Origin: Eurosta solidaginis
Lineage: Eukaryota; Arthropoda; Insecta; Diptera; Tephritidae
Length of the DNA: 64,000 nucleotides
Assembly: GCF_040869045.1 (NCBI RefSeq)
Contig: NC_090321.1
Coordinates: 136,577,689-136,641,688, forward strand
Reading direction: 5' to 3'
Below, piece by piece: positions 1 through 10,107 of this stretch. Each line of letters starts with the position of its first letter. Positions within the stretch are counted from its first letter, which is position 1. The notes beneath the pieces were generated by a model. That model saw only the letters and a list, made by a program, of their open reading frames with translations, was not told the DNA's origin and ran no database searches. Made by a program: the position numbers and the translations under genes.

Positions 1-20
1 AGTACAATGCGAAGAATAAT

Positions 21-298
21 GTGAAAAAGATAAACAATAAAAACAAACACACTGTTGTTGTCGGTTCGAACATAAACAACGATTTAGATGTTGCTGTTCG
101 ATTTAAATGGGTTCACTTGTCATCTTTCAAACCAACTGTTAGCGCTGACAGCATACTTGATTATGTTTGTAAACAAACAAATCTAGACAGAATAACCTTT
201 AAACTGGGTATTTGTGAATCTCAGTATGATGATGAATAATGTAAGGGTCCAACCATTTCAGTATTTTCGATCCGCCAAACCAAATGCCCAAGAACAAT
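21..298 (+). pseudogene. LINE ORF1 (Gag-like) C-terminal remnant
   Basis: The translation contains WVHLSSFKPTVSADSILDYV and FKLGI, the pattern seen at the end of ORF1 in Jockey-like elements, where the nucleic-acid-binding Gag protein is encoded. A second frame from about 240 adds VRVQPFQYFRSAKP and stops near 298, which resembles the usual ORF1 terminus. The frame change between the two pieces means at least one indel. The next open frame (endonuclease) starts at 284, a short overlap typical of ORF1/ORF2 junctions in this superfamily. No complete zinc knuckle is visible because the upstream part is outside the window. Family assignment is from motif recall only. Confidence 0.65.
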
Positions 299-1240
299 GA
301 CAACAATGCATCTACTTCTTTAACTAACATGACATCAAAGTATACAATGTATTATCACAACGTTAGCGGCGTGCGAACAAAATCAACGCAATTTCGTAAC
401 GTATGCGCTCATGATTATGATATCGTTGTGATATATGAAACGTGGTTAAATCAACATATTTCATCCTGTGAATTTTTTGATGATTACTACCATGTTTATC
501 GCTTTGATCGTTGTCCTGAAAGTTCAGGGCTTGAGCGTGGCGGTGGAGTGCTGATTGCTATTAGAAATGACTTGTGCAGTAGTGCTGTGGCTCTTAACTC
601 ATATGGCAATAAGGTTGAACAGATCTGCGTTAAAGTTAAATTTTCTGAATCAAAATGTATTTTTATTGTATTGTCTTATATTCCTCCCAATAGTACTATT
701 GATGTTTATAAAAAGCATTTAGCCAACCTAATCTTAGTATACAATAACTTAAGTCAAATCGATGAACTTATTTACCTTGGAGACTTTAATTTAGGTAATG
801 TTGAATGGATATCCACTGATAATATAAACTCACCACCCAATTTGATATCAGATATCTATATACTGTTTGTGAGCAATATATTATCTTATAACGTAAGTCA
901 AATTAATTCTATTGTTAATTATTTAAATCGCTTTTTAGACCTAGTTTTTATTTCTGCTGATTTGAATTCTTCTTGGGAATGCATTGCATCATTATTAAAT
1001 AATAGTATTCATCACAAAGCACTTACCCTAGAATTTCAATTCTACCAATTCGATAAAAAAGTCGTTGATGATACCAATTCTCATAACTATAATAAAGCAG
1101 ATGTTGCAGGAATTAATAATTATCTTAATAATATTGACTGGTCATTTCTAGACTCCCTAGATGATCCACAGTTATTATACAGCAACATAACCCAGATATT
1201 TACTTTTATCATTTCAAATTTTTTTCCTCAACATAAATAA
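284..1240 (+). pseudogene. LINE ORF2, endonuclease domain
   Basis: A 318-codon open stretch with the order of an APE-type endonuclease, which nicks the target DNA for target-primed reverse transcription. YYHNVSGVRTK sits at residues 23-33, near the N-terminus. The catalytic-type E is in YETWL (residues 51-55), followed by GGGVLIAI, then YIPPN and the LGDFN motif (about 165-169). The usual late SDH catalytic histidine motif is replaced by IHHKAL (about 242-247), so activity is doubtful. The frame stops at 1240 just before a short direct duplication (about 1216-1285), and the rest of ORF2 continues in other frames. Confidence 0.8.
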
Positions 1241-1306
1241 AGTTCCAACAAAATTTTTTCCTCAACATAAATAAAGTTCCAACAATAATCTTGGTTCAAT
1301 CACAGA

Positions 1307-1695
1307 TTGTATCACCTGAAAAATTTAAAAAATGAAGCCTACAAAATTTATAAAACAACGGTTTCAGAGGCCGATCATTCAGCCTACATCCGTCAAAGAA
1401 AGGACTTTGATTGTTTGAATAATTTTCTCTACAAACAACATGTGTTTAGAATTGAATCCAACTTGAGACAAAATCCTAAAATTTGTGTTTTCCAACTACC
1501 CTGTCTTACGATGCTTACTGTATGTCTTAACATTGGATCAATTTGATGGATTTACGGTCTCGCCCCAGGATGTTGCGAACGCAATATCTATTCTAAAAAA
1601 TAGCTCAAAAGCAGATCAGGAGAGATTTCCTCCAATACTTTTCAGGCTATTTAACTCACTCATATCTACTCCCATCGCTAAATTATTCAATAAGT
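1307..1695 (+). pseudogene. LINE ORF2, linker and start of reverse transcriptase
   Basis: Two overlapping short frames carry the region between endonuclease and reverse transcriptase. The second (from about 1539) includes SPQDVANAISILKNSSKADQ, the helix that precedes the RT fingers, then PIAKLFNK, where the frame is cut at 1695. The RT resumes at 3047 with LSKGIFLDSWK. The split falls inside a motif that is normally continuous in Jockey-like RTs. Confidence 0.7.
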
Positions 1696-2002
1696 TGTAA
1701 CGTAGCAAATGCTACCTAACATTATATTTCCCATTTACAGCCTACCCCTAATATTATATGTACCTACATACATACATATACGTACTGGCCCAACAACCAT
1801 CGCGCAAGCATAAGACAAGACAGCGATGGTGAACGCACAACGATGGAGAGTTTTCATTCGTGGCGGGCTGTGCGCGACAATGCGAGCATAATTCTCAGTG
1901 TGTTCATAGACACATATGAATAAAATGATTAGTCGGAATACAACAGGCACACTTCGGCTTAGGTGAGTGAAGTGCGTGCCGGCCGCCATTGGCAGTCGAC
2001 AA

Positions 2003-2500
2003 GGTGTGCCGTTTGGATTAAGAGGGTGCGTTACAAGGTCGGTTCCACCGATGGTACGCCCCCTACCGATCGGACGCCCTGCCGGTTTACCTCCATTTCT
2101 TGTGAGTAAGACGAGATGTACACCCCTTATTACTCACAGGAAAGGTAATGCACGGGTAGTCCTCTCGGCTAGGAAGGAAACCCGTCCCAACGTCTGTGGC
2201 GGGACGGATTCCCCTCTACCCTGGCAGACTGCCCGAGCTAATATAAATATATACATTCTAGGGACTCCCTTTGGATCGACGGAGGGAAAGTTACAAGGTC
2301 GGTTCTGCCGATGGTACTTCCCGCGGCCTAATTGGCAGCCCTAACATTTGGCCATCATCTCCTCTGAGTAAGACGGGGCTCACCCCCCTATTACTTAGAG
2401 GAAGGGTAATGCATGGATATACGGCTCAGGTAAGAGGGGAACACGTTCCAACGCCTGCGGCGGGACAAACTCCCCTACTACCCTAGCCGAATACCCGAGC
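2003..2500. repeat. Diverged tandem duplication, about 240-270 bp units
   Basis: Two adjacent blocks share the order GTTACAAGGTCGGTT, CGATGGTAC, GAGTAAGACG, CCTATTACT, GGTAATGCA, GTTCCAACG or GTCCCAACG, GCGGGAC, then CCCGAGC followed by AATAT. They begin near 2003 and 2275. They lie inside the candidate solo LTR and look like an internal duplication. Confidence 0.8.
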
Positions 2501-2635
2501 CAATATATTGAAGTTAGTCCAATTAGTCAGTAAACTCTGCCAAATCGACACTTCGCCTTAGGTACAACCATCATCGCCATCCCGATCCTTGGACATCCCG
2601 TCCCGGAATCTAGCCACCACCGTCGTCATAGCTAT

Positions 2636-2822
2636 TTGGTGAGAGCAACCGTCAATAAATACTCTCCCTACCGCCGTTATCACCCTTTGGCGAGAGCCAC
2701 CGTCATTCAATACTCTCTCTTCGGGCGTGATCCTAACGACCGCCGCCATTACTACCACCGTTATCACCCCTTGGCGAGAGCCACCGTCATTCACCGTCGT
2801 CTTCACCATCTGAGCCACCGCT
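2636..2822. repeat. Short tandem repeats with GGCGAGAGCCACCGTCATTC
   Basis: The motif CACC(C/T)TTGGCGAGAGCCACCGTCATTC occurs twice, with a diverged first copy (TTGGTGAGAGCAACCGTCAAT) just upstream. CGCCGTTATCACC-type spacers sit between them. The open frames on both strands here are by-products of this repetition. Confidence 0.75.
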
Positions 2823-3046
2823 AACTAGTACTCTATCTCTCTCTATGGAGAACCGTCGTCCTTGGATCATAATATTCTCAGCGGCTCTACCTCGGAAACA
2901 TCTCTCTCTCTCTCTGTCTACTGGATTCAAGGTTCGAAATCGAAACACTAATGTACTGTGCATTTATATTGGTGGGGGAAGTGGGACCTCCATCCGGCTC
3001 TGGATTGACATGTGCTTACCTCACTTTTGACCAAACCCATCCATAA

Positions 3047-4345
3047 AGTGCTTAAGTAAAGGTATCTTTTTAGACTCTTGGAAGCTTTGCACAATATTGT
3101 CTGTCTATAAATCGGGTAACCGAAATGACGTATCTAACTATAGACCCATTGTGAAACAAAATAATTTTGCATCACGAGGTAAAAGTTAAACTATACGTAT
3201 GATTTTAATAATCGGGGATTGCCCAAATTATTAAATAAATTAAACTATACGGTCACGTTAAATCATATATCTCTATACATCAACGCGGATTTGTACCCTC
3301 GAGATAAACTTGCTCAAATTTGGCCTTAATTAAAAACAAAATAGTTAACGCCTTTGAGAGCCAAGCACAGTTCGATGTAGTTTACACTGAATTTTCTAAG
3401 GCATTCGACAAGATAGACCACTCCATTCTCTTGAAAAACTCAAAGCATTCGGTATTAACGGAAACCTTTTAAATTTTTTCTCAAGGTTTCTTATGGGACG
3501 AAAACTTTTCGTCCAAATGGAATCCGCTAGATCTCAAATTTACATACATGCTCGGTGAGGTATTCCCCAAGGTACACATCTTGTGCCTGTCCTCTTTTTA
3601 CTATTTATTAATGACCTTCCTGATCAATTTTCAACTGCGGATTGCCTTATGTTTGCAGATGATGTTAAACTATTCCTAAAAATTCAAAATACAATTGATT
3701 GTTCTAGTCTTTAGTCTGAACTAAATAAGTTTTCTAATTGCTGTATTTTAAATCATCTCCATCTAAATGTTAATAAATGTTGCTAAAAAGTCTAAGACAG
3801 TGACTTGCGACTATGTTCTAAATGGACAAAAATTGTGCCGTAAATTAAGAACCTAGGGGTTATTTTCGACTCTAAGCTGTCCTTTTCCAACCATGTAGAC
3901 TATGTGGTGTCGAAGTCTTTTTCTATGATTGGTTTTATACACAGAAACACTGTCGATTTTGCTGACCCACTTACTCTAAAAGCGCTAAAGATATATTAGT
4001 GCGTAGTCATTTGGACTATTGCTGTATAATTTGGAACCCGTACTATCAACATCTTACATTTATAATTGAAAAGGTGCAAAGGGTGTTCACTAGAATGGCT
4101 TTGCGTCCTCTGTCTTGAATCTAGAATCAACTGCGAACTCACTTCTAATTTAATACATGTTCACTCGTCATGTCCTAATTTAAGGACAACTAGTTTATTC
4201 GATGTCATTTTTCATGCAACCAGTTATGGTTTCAATGAGCCACTCACAAGATGCGTTCGAATATGTAATACATATGCTAAAAATTTCAATTTCAGCTTAG
4301 AGATAAGTAGCTTTAAGACTAGTCTCTTTATACTTTTTAATTAAT
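3047..4345 (+). pseudogene. LINE ORF2, reverse transcriptase (frameshifted)
   Basis: Conceptual translation across several frames shows the RT blocks in order: SWKLCTILSVYKSGNR and NYRPI (3080-3150), FSKAFDKIDHSILL (3392-3435), GIPQGTHL with FLLFINDLP (3559-3625), FADDVKLFL (3654-3680, the catalytic YADD-type box), then LNVNK and LGVIFDSKLSFSNHVD (3855-3900). Stops and frameshifts occur throughout, including a stop before GIPQG, so no functional enzyme is made. It is the continuation of the frame cut at 1695. The 3' untranslated part ends in the (AAAT)n tail. Confidence 0.85.
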
Positions 4346-4371
4346 GAGTCTATTAGAACTATTCGGTAGAG

Positions 4372-4396
4372 AATAAATAAATAAATAAATAAAAAA
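4372..4396 (+). repeat. (AAAT)n 3' tail of the LINE
   Basis: About six AAAT units followed by a short A run mark the 3' end of the + strand LINE, as expected for target-primed insertion. Confidence 0.8.
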
Positions 4397-4547
4397 TTAT
4401 TCCGACATAGCGCAGAAAATGTTCCGAACTGACCCGACGGGATCCCGGACGGATCCCGAAAACCATGCAGAAATTATGCCAGTAGGGTCCCCGAATGATC
4501 CTGAAAAAGTCCCGAAATGACTCTGACGGGATCCCGAAAATCATCCA
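4397..4547. repeat. Degenerate short repeats based on CCCGA
   Basis: Units such as ACGGGATCCCGAAAA and ATGATCCTGAAAAAGTCCCG recur at about 25-40 bp spacing. They lie between the tail of one LINE and the truncated 3' part of the next. A reading frame runs through them but looks accidental. Confidence 0.6.
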
Positions 4548-5660
4548 CATACAATTTCTAGCAGCAAGATAGTTGGAAATAGTACACCCCAGAATTTTGG
4601 TCTTCCATGCAGTGATGTGATCACATCTCTTGAGTCCGTAGACGTACCGCGTAACATTGTTAAACGCAACATCAATTTTGCGCGACGAAGCAGAGTCTAG
4701 CTTGCTATATACAAGCTCAGAATAGGTGATGTGGGGTAGAATTAGTTGAAGTGCCAGTTTCTTTCTCGTCTGAAGAGGCGTAAATGAAGCGGACATTCGT
4801 AATCTACGTAGAGCAATATACACTTTGCTTACAACTTTGTTTATATGGTCTGAGCAAGTCACCGTAGAGTTTACAACAAATCCCAAATTTTTAACCTTTC
4901 CAGTAATTACTAAATCAGCGTTACCAATATACAACTTTGGGATATCTTCTACATGCACTACACTGCTACTTATAGGCAACACATATGACTTAACAGCATT
5001 CAAACAAAGACAATTAACAGTAGCCCATTGTGAAATAGATGACAGATCACAATTAATTTTATAGCACAAATCTTCAACAAGACCGACACGACTGGACAAA
5101 TACAGTTGTATATCGTCAGCATAGGCGTGAACCTGTACATGCTGACATACAGAGAATACATCATTGACAAAGAGACTAAATAAAAGGGGACCAAGAACAG
5201 ATCCTTGCGGTACACCAGAGGTAACGTTACTAGACATAGAGGACGTAGAGCTGCAGGTCACTTTCTGAGTTCTTCCAGCAAGGTAGCTAACCATAAGGTT
5301 TGGAGCACTATCAGGAAACCCGAAAAAATACTTGAGCTTTTTGCAAGAATAACATGATTCACTAAATCAAATGCTTTCGAAAAGTCTAAAAGGCAAAGGA
5401 GTGTAAGATGTCCTTTGTCGAACTCCATCCCTATGTCGTCCATTATTTTTATCATAGCTGTAGAACAGCTGTGTTTAGGCCGAAATCCAGATTGCAATGG
5501 GGAAAGCAGTTTATTCCGTTTTACAAAAGCAGAAATTTGTATTGCCATTAAGGATTCACACACTTTCGAAAAAGTTGGCAGTATGCTTATCGGTCTATAA
5601 TCACTTGGGCTCGTGACATTCCTCTTTTTTGAATGGGTATTATGACAGCTTTTTTCCATT
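4548..5660 (-). pseudogene. LINE reverse transcriptase, minus strand
   Basis: Two overlapping minus-strand frames encode an RT. The upstream one (5258-5659) has SDYRPISILPTFSKV, then LQSGFRPKHSCSTA and LLDFSKAFDLVNH. The downstream one (to 4548) has GVPQGSVLGPLLFSLFVND and the catalytic AYADDIQLY, then LGFVV, SDHINKV and a conserved thumb. A frameshift near 5290 separates them. The catalytic aspartates are all present, unlike many copies in this window, so this fragment is younger than the + strand LINE next to it. The frame below 4548 runs into unrelated repeat sequence. Confidence 0.85.
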
Positions 5661-6080
5661 CCGTTGGGAAAATCGCAGTTGTGAAGGTGTGATTTATTAT
5701 ATGAGTCAGAGTTCCTATAATAAACGGCAATGCTAGCTTCACAAACTTAAGAGATATCCTTCATATCATTGCCTATAGCATTTGATTTAACCATGGTATG
5801 GGATTTTAACACCTCAGACTCGGTTACTCCTTCAAATTGAAAATTTTCATTTGTGCTAAGGTTATCTACAAATATCTGTGGAGGGGGAATGGGCATATCT
5901 CTAGTGGCACTTGCGAAGTAATTGTTCAGTACATTGGGGTCTATTTTACATTCCTACTGTGCTTCACCATGAACATTCAGCCTTTTCAAATTGCTCCAGA
6001 GTTCCCTTGTCGGTAACGACGGACTAAGTTTGGCATCGCAATACACTCTCTTTGCATTTTTATACTCAGTTGAGCAGAGC
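4548..6080 (-). mobile_element. LINE fragment, reverse transcriptase region, truncated both ends
   Basis: This is a second Jockey-like LINE on the minus strand. From right to left it holds the pre-RT linker (NLKRLNVHGEAQ, near 5950-6000), RT fingers and palm (5258-5659), the catalytic part and the thumb (4548-5294). Endonuclease, ORF1 and 3' tail are absent. The right edge meets the dispersed repeat beginning near 6081. Confidence 0.8.
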
Positions 6081-8007
6081 TCACAGAGTATATTAACTTT
6101 GATTGGATAACGGTTGGTTGTACATATATAAAGGAATCGAGATAGATATAGACTTCCATATATCAAAATAATCAGGATCGAAAAAAAATTTGATTGAGCC
6201 ATGTCCGTCCGTCCGTCCGTCCGTTAACACGATAAATTCAGTAAATTTTGAGGTATCTTGATGAAATTTGGTATGTAGGTTCCTGAGCACTTATTTAAAA
6301 TGAACGATATCGGACTATAACCACGCCCACTTTTTCGATATCGAAAATTTCGAAAAACCGAAAAAGTGCGATAATTCATTACAAAAGACCGATAAAGCGA
6401 CGAAACTTGGTAGATGAGTTGAACTTATGACGCAGAATAGAAAATTAGTAAAATTTTGGACAATGGGCGTGGCACCGCCCACTTTTAAAAGAAGGTAATT
6501 TAAAACTTTTGCAAGATGTAATTTGGCAGTCGTTGAAGATATCATGATGAAATTTGTCAGGAACGTTACTACTATTACTATATGTACGCTTAATAAAAAT
6601 TAGCAAAATCGGGGAAGGACCACGCCCACTTTTAAAAAAAAATTTTTTTTAAAGTAAAATTTTTACAAAAAATTTAATATCTTTACAGTATATAAGTAAA
6701 TTATGTCAACATTCAACTCCAGTAATGATATGGTGTAACAAAATACAAAAATAAAAGAAAATTTCAAAATGGGTACTTTGTGTGAGGATGCAAAGCTTCA
6801 CGTTTTTTGTGCTCTGCATGTAAAAGCTATGACTACGAATCACGTATTTCAACAATATATGACGTAAACGTAACTATTTGATGAAATGTTTTGAATTTTG
6901 AAGCTTCTAGCCGTAAAAAAGGGGCAAAAAAATAAGTTTATATGGGGTATATAATATATATACCACCGATCTCTATGATTTTTTCAGACAACAATATATG
7001 CTATATACGTAAGCATTTGGTGAAATTTGAAGCTTCTAGCTGTTAAAACGGGGCAGAAATTGCGCTAAGTTTCTTATCTGAACAATCGGTTGTATGAGAT
7101 ATATACTATGTTTACACCCGATGTCAATGAGTTTTTCAGACATCAATATATGCTATACACGTAAGCATTTGGTGAAATTTGAAGCTTCTAGCTGTTAAAA
7201 TGGGGCCAAAATCGCAAAAAAAAATATATATATACTATATATATGTATACTATATATACCATCATATATATATTATATATATCACCGATCTCTATGATTT
7301 TTTGACACAACAATATATACTATATACGTAAGCGTTCGGTAAAATTTGAAGCTTCTAGCTGTTAAAATAGGGCTAAAATTGCGAAAATATATATATATAC
7401 TATATATATATACTATATATACCACCATATATATACTATATATACTACCGATCTGTATGATTTTTTCAGACAACAATATATGCTATATACATAAGCATTC
7501 GTTGAAATTTGAAGCCTCTAGCTCTTGAAATAGGGCAGTAATAACGAAAAGTTTCTTATCTGAACAATCGGTTGTGGGGGATATATACTATATATAAGAC
7601 CGATCTCATCAATTTTTTTAGGCAACAATATGTGCAATATATGAAAGTATATGGTGAAGTTTGAAGCTTCAATCTGTTAAATTGAGTAAGATATTACAAA
7701 AATCCTCTTTTTTCTGAAAAATCGGTTGTATGGAGGATATATGCTATAGTGGTTCCGACAAATGTCTAATCGGACACCCAAATACACCTGCTCACCAAAT
7801 TTTATCAACATATCTCAAAAAATGAGGGACTAGTTTGCATACAAACAGATAGACGGACAGACGGACATGGCTAAATCAACTCAGCTCTTCATTCTGATTG
7901 TTTCGGTATACTTAATGGTGGGTCTATCTATTTTCCTTAAGGACTTACAATTTTGAGTTTCGTGACGAAATTAACATGCCATTTCATTTTCCTGAAAGGT
8001 ATAAAAA
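6081..8007. repeat. Dispersed noncoding repeat with GTCCGTCC and ACGCCCACTT motifs
   Basis: The left part has AAGGAATCGAGATAGATATA, then CCATGTCCGTCCGTCCGTCC and ACCACGCCCACTTT (twice). The right part ends with GACGGACATGGCTAAATCAA and CTGAAAGGTATAAAAATAA. Both edges carry GTCCGTC-type boxes facing inward. The same family occurs inverted at 46430-47380. It looks like a non-autonomous element of a kind widespread in flies. No reading frame is preserved and I do not name the family. Confidence 0.65.
6900..7800. repeat. Six tandem units of about 130-170 bp with TATATA tracts
   Basis: GAAGCTTCTAGCTGTTAAAA or close variants recur at about 6900, 7029, 7181, 7348, 7511 and 7662. Each is followed by GCGAAAA, a TATATACTATATAT tract, CCGATCTCTATGATTTTTT and AACAATATATGCTATATACG. 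Unit length varies mainly through the TA-rich tract. Confidence 0.8.
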
Positions 8008-8151
8008 TAATGTAATGCTGCTCGTGACCGAAGATTTCCCCACCCATTTCTCCACCTTCGGCTTCCTATAAAATACATAATGATTGGACAATAAAAAGGT
8101 GTTGAACCACCCCAGGTAAGTGAAAATATCTTGACATACCTGGATACGGCT

Positions 8152-8325
8152 TTAACATCCCGTATCGTATCCGTATTTTAAGATGTAGACGAGAATAGCT
8201 GGTGTTGGATGTTGTAGTCGCAGGTGTAGGTATATCGGTTCAACATCTCGTATCGTATCCGTATTTTAAGATGTAGACGAGAATAGCTATGTTGGATGTT
8301 GTAGTCACAGGTGTAGGTATATCGG
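8152..8325. repeat. Tandem duplication, 87-bp unit
   Basis: TAACATCCCGTATCGTATCC and CAACATCTCGTATCGTATCC begin two adjacent units. Both continue with AGATGTAGACGAGAATAGCT, TTGGATGTTGTAGTC and AGGTGTAGGTATATCGG. The second lacks 3 bases (GGT), so the duplication is recent. Confidence 0.85.
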
Positions 8326-10099
8326 TCAAGTTTGTTTGCGAGTTACCTGTGGTTCGAATAGCTCACTACCGCATGCTTTCTTCCCCTGATGAAATAAGAT
8401 TATTATGTAGTATCTTATTTTGAATGAGATATGAAGAATAAATGCATAATCGCGTTCAAAAATGATTCAAAAATCTCAACCAAAACGATTGAAATATGTT
8501 CACGAATATGATCGGAAAATGAATGTGAAAAGCAGTTAAATATTACTTTAAAACTATTAAAGCTCAGTTTTACAATGATATCAAATATGAATAAAGAGCG
8601 TTTCGAAATAGGAATCATAAATGATTATTCAAGAATAATCACATTTATGGTACATTTTTCTTCCGACGTTACATTAGTTTTCGAGCAGAAAATGCTTTAA
8701 AATTTGAACGTTTTTAGTCATCTTTGGGTATGGTATTTAAAATTTTCAAAAAATTGTATTACATATAAAAGGTAATAGTTTTCAGTCTATTTCGTTTCTT
8801 AGTTAAAATTTTTCGCGTTAATTTTTTTAGCATATTTATTTTCGGTTCAATATTATGACAGGAAAAGTTATTTAATTTTAAATAAATTTAAGCTCCAGGC
8901 TTAATAATAATTATTTTGTCTTATTATTGTTATGATAAATTTTTTCTTAGATGAAAAAATGTTTTAAATTAGAATAGAAAAAAGAAAACAATTTTTTTAT
9001 ATAAGAAAAAAATTATCATAACCAGGGGCCGAAACTGTTATTCCTTTTATAATACAATTCCTTGCAAAACTATTAATTTTGGCCATTACATATATTTGGA
9101 TCCAGATAAAAATTATTTTCGGATTTTTATATAAAATAAAATTTTTTTTTAGTTCGGATAAGCCGTTTCTTTGTTTTCAAGCCGGACTTTTATTTTGGCC
9201 TTAAAAAATAAAAGCCTGGATTTAACTTTTATTTCCAGACTTTTATTTTTAATAGTCCGAGTTTAACTAGTTCTATCGGACTCAAAAAGTAAAAATACAG
9301 ATTTTACTTTTATATGTGGACTTTTATGGAAAAAGTTCGAAAAATAAAAAGGATGCATGATGTGACATTGCTATAGGGATACCTGGGAACTCAAACATTT
9401 TCACCTAGGACAATTTTTTGACCAGGACTTTTACGACTCCGAAAAAAAAAAATTATTATTTTCCGTCCCTGATCATACAATAATAAGATAAAATAATTAT
9501 TTTTAGGCCTTGAGCTCGATTCGAACAAGCGATCTTACAAGTCAGTAGGCCGATATAACATCAAAAATTGTAAACTTGAGCCAGCAATATTCCTTTTAAT
9601 GTATCAGTTTCCAAACGGTTTCTGATTTTTATTTTATTTAACTTTATTTTAAAAAAATGCGTTCTACATTCTCTGATGAGTATGACAATTTGACTTTTGG
9701 TAGTAGAAATAGTTTTCCAAACAATTCTGGGGGAATTTTAGAAATGTCTTCAAAACTTGTCTTAAATTCTAAATACTTCAATTACCTATACTCGCTCACA
9801 ATATCCTGCACAATTTTCTTATCTATTGTGTGCGAAGAATGTTGCAAGACCAGATGAAAATATCAACTTCTTTGGGATCCATGAAACTTAAGTTTTGTAG
9901 TACAACATTGTCAAAATCAAAACGCTTTTTAATTTGATCATACAGTTTACTATAAAAATAACACAATCTTGTTTAAATTTTACTTTTTCTTGCTCGAAAA
10001 TGTTAGAGGCAGTCTTAAATCGTCAGTTTACATTAGAAAATCGTCAAAGCGTCATTCTACTTGAAAATCGTCAAAATGACGACAGCGTCGTCAATCTGC
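8326..10099. other. AT-rich sequence without a recognisable gene
   Basis: No frame over about 70 codons and no protein motif. Between 9180 and 9350 short variants of GGACTTTTATTTT alternate with TAAAAGTCTGG-type complements. Around 9500-9560 lies the SINE-like box listed separately. From 9990 to 10100 GAAAATCGTCAAA recurs three times. Confidence 0.6.
9500..9560 (-). repeat. tRNA-related box repeat, minus strand
   Basis: The reverse complement contains GATCGCTTGTTCGAATCGAG, which fits the RNA polymerase III B box GTTCRANNC, followed by CTCAAGGCC. The same segment occurs at 27345-27425 and 43590-43640. All three have the same flanks (ATCGGCCTACTGA in two; AACAATAATTTTTT in two). Confidence 0.55.
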
Positions 10100-10107
10100 A
10101 ACGCTGT

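Larger units (their letters stand above)
1696..3043. mobile_element. TG...CA insertion inside LINE RT, candidate solo LTR
   Basis: The segment starts TGTAACG and ends ATCCA. It is flanked by TAAGT on the left (1691-1695) and TAAAGT on the right (3044-3049), a 5-bp target duplication with one extra A. Removing it restores the LINE reading frame across the junction. No protein-coding similarity is visible inside. TG...CA ends, a 5-bp duplication and a length of 1348 bp suit a solo LTR, possibly of a BEL/Pao-type element. The family is not identified. Confidence 0.6.
1..4396 (+). mobile_element. Jockey-superfamily LINE, 5' end outside window, split by an insertion
   Basis: This non-LTR retrotransposon reads left to right: end of ORF1, apurinic-type endonuclease, reverse transcriptase, then an (AAAT)n tail at 4372-4396. 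The reverse transcriptase resumes in phase after 1696-3043 is removed, so both halves are one element. Many stops and frameshifts show it is an old dead copy. The 5' part of ORF1 lies before the window. Confidence 0.85.

Noticed and set aside
2845..3030. Small + strand frame at 2845-3030
   Set aside because: It lies inside the candidate solo LTR with no motif or conservation.
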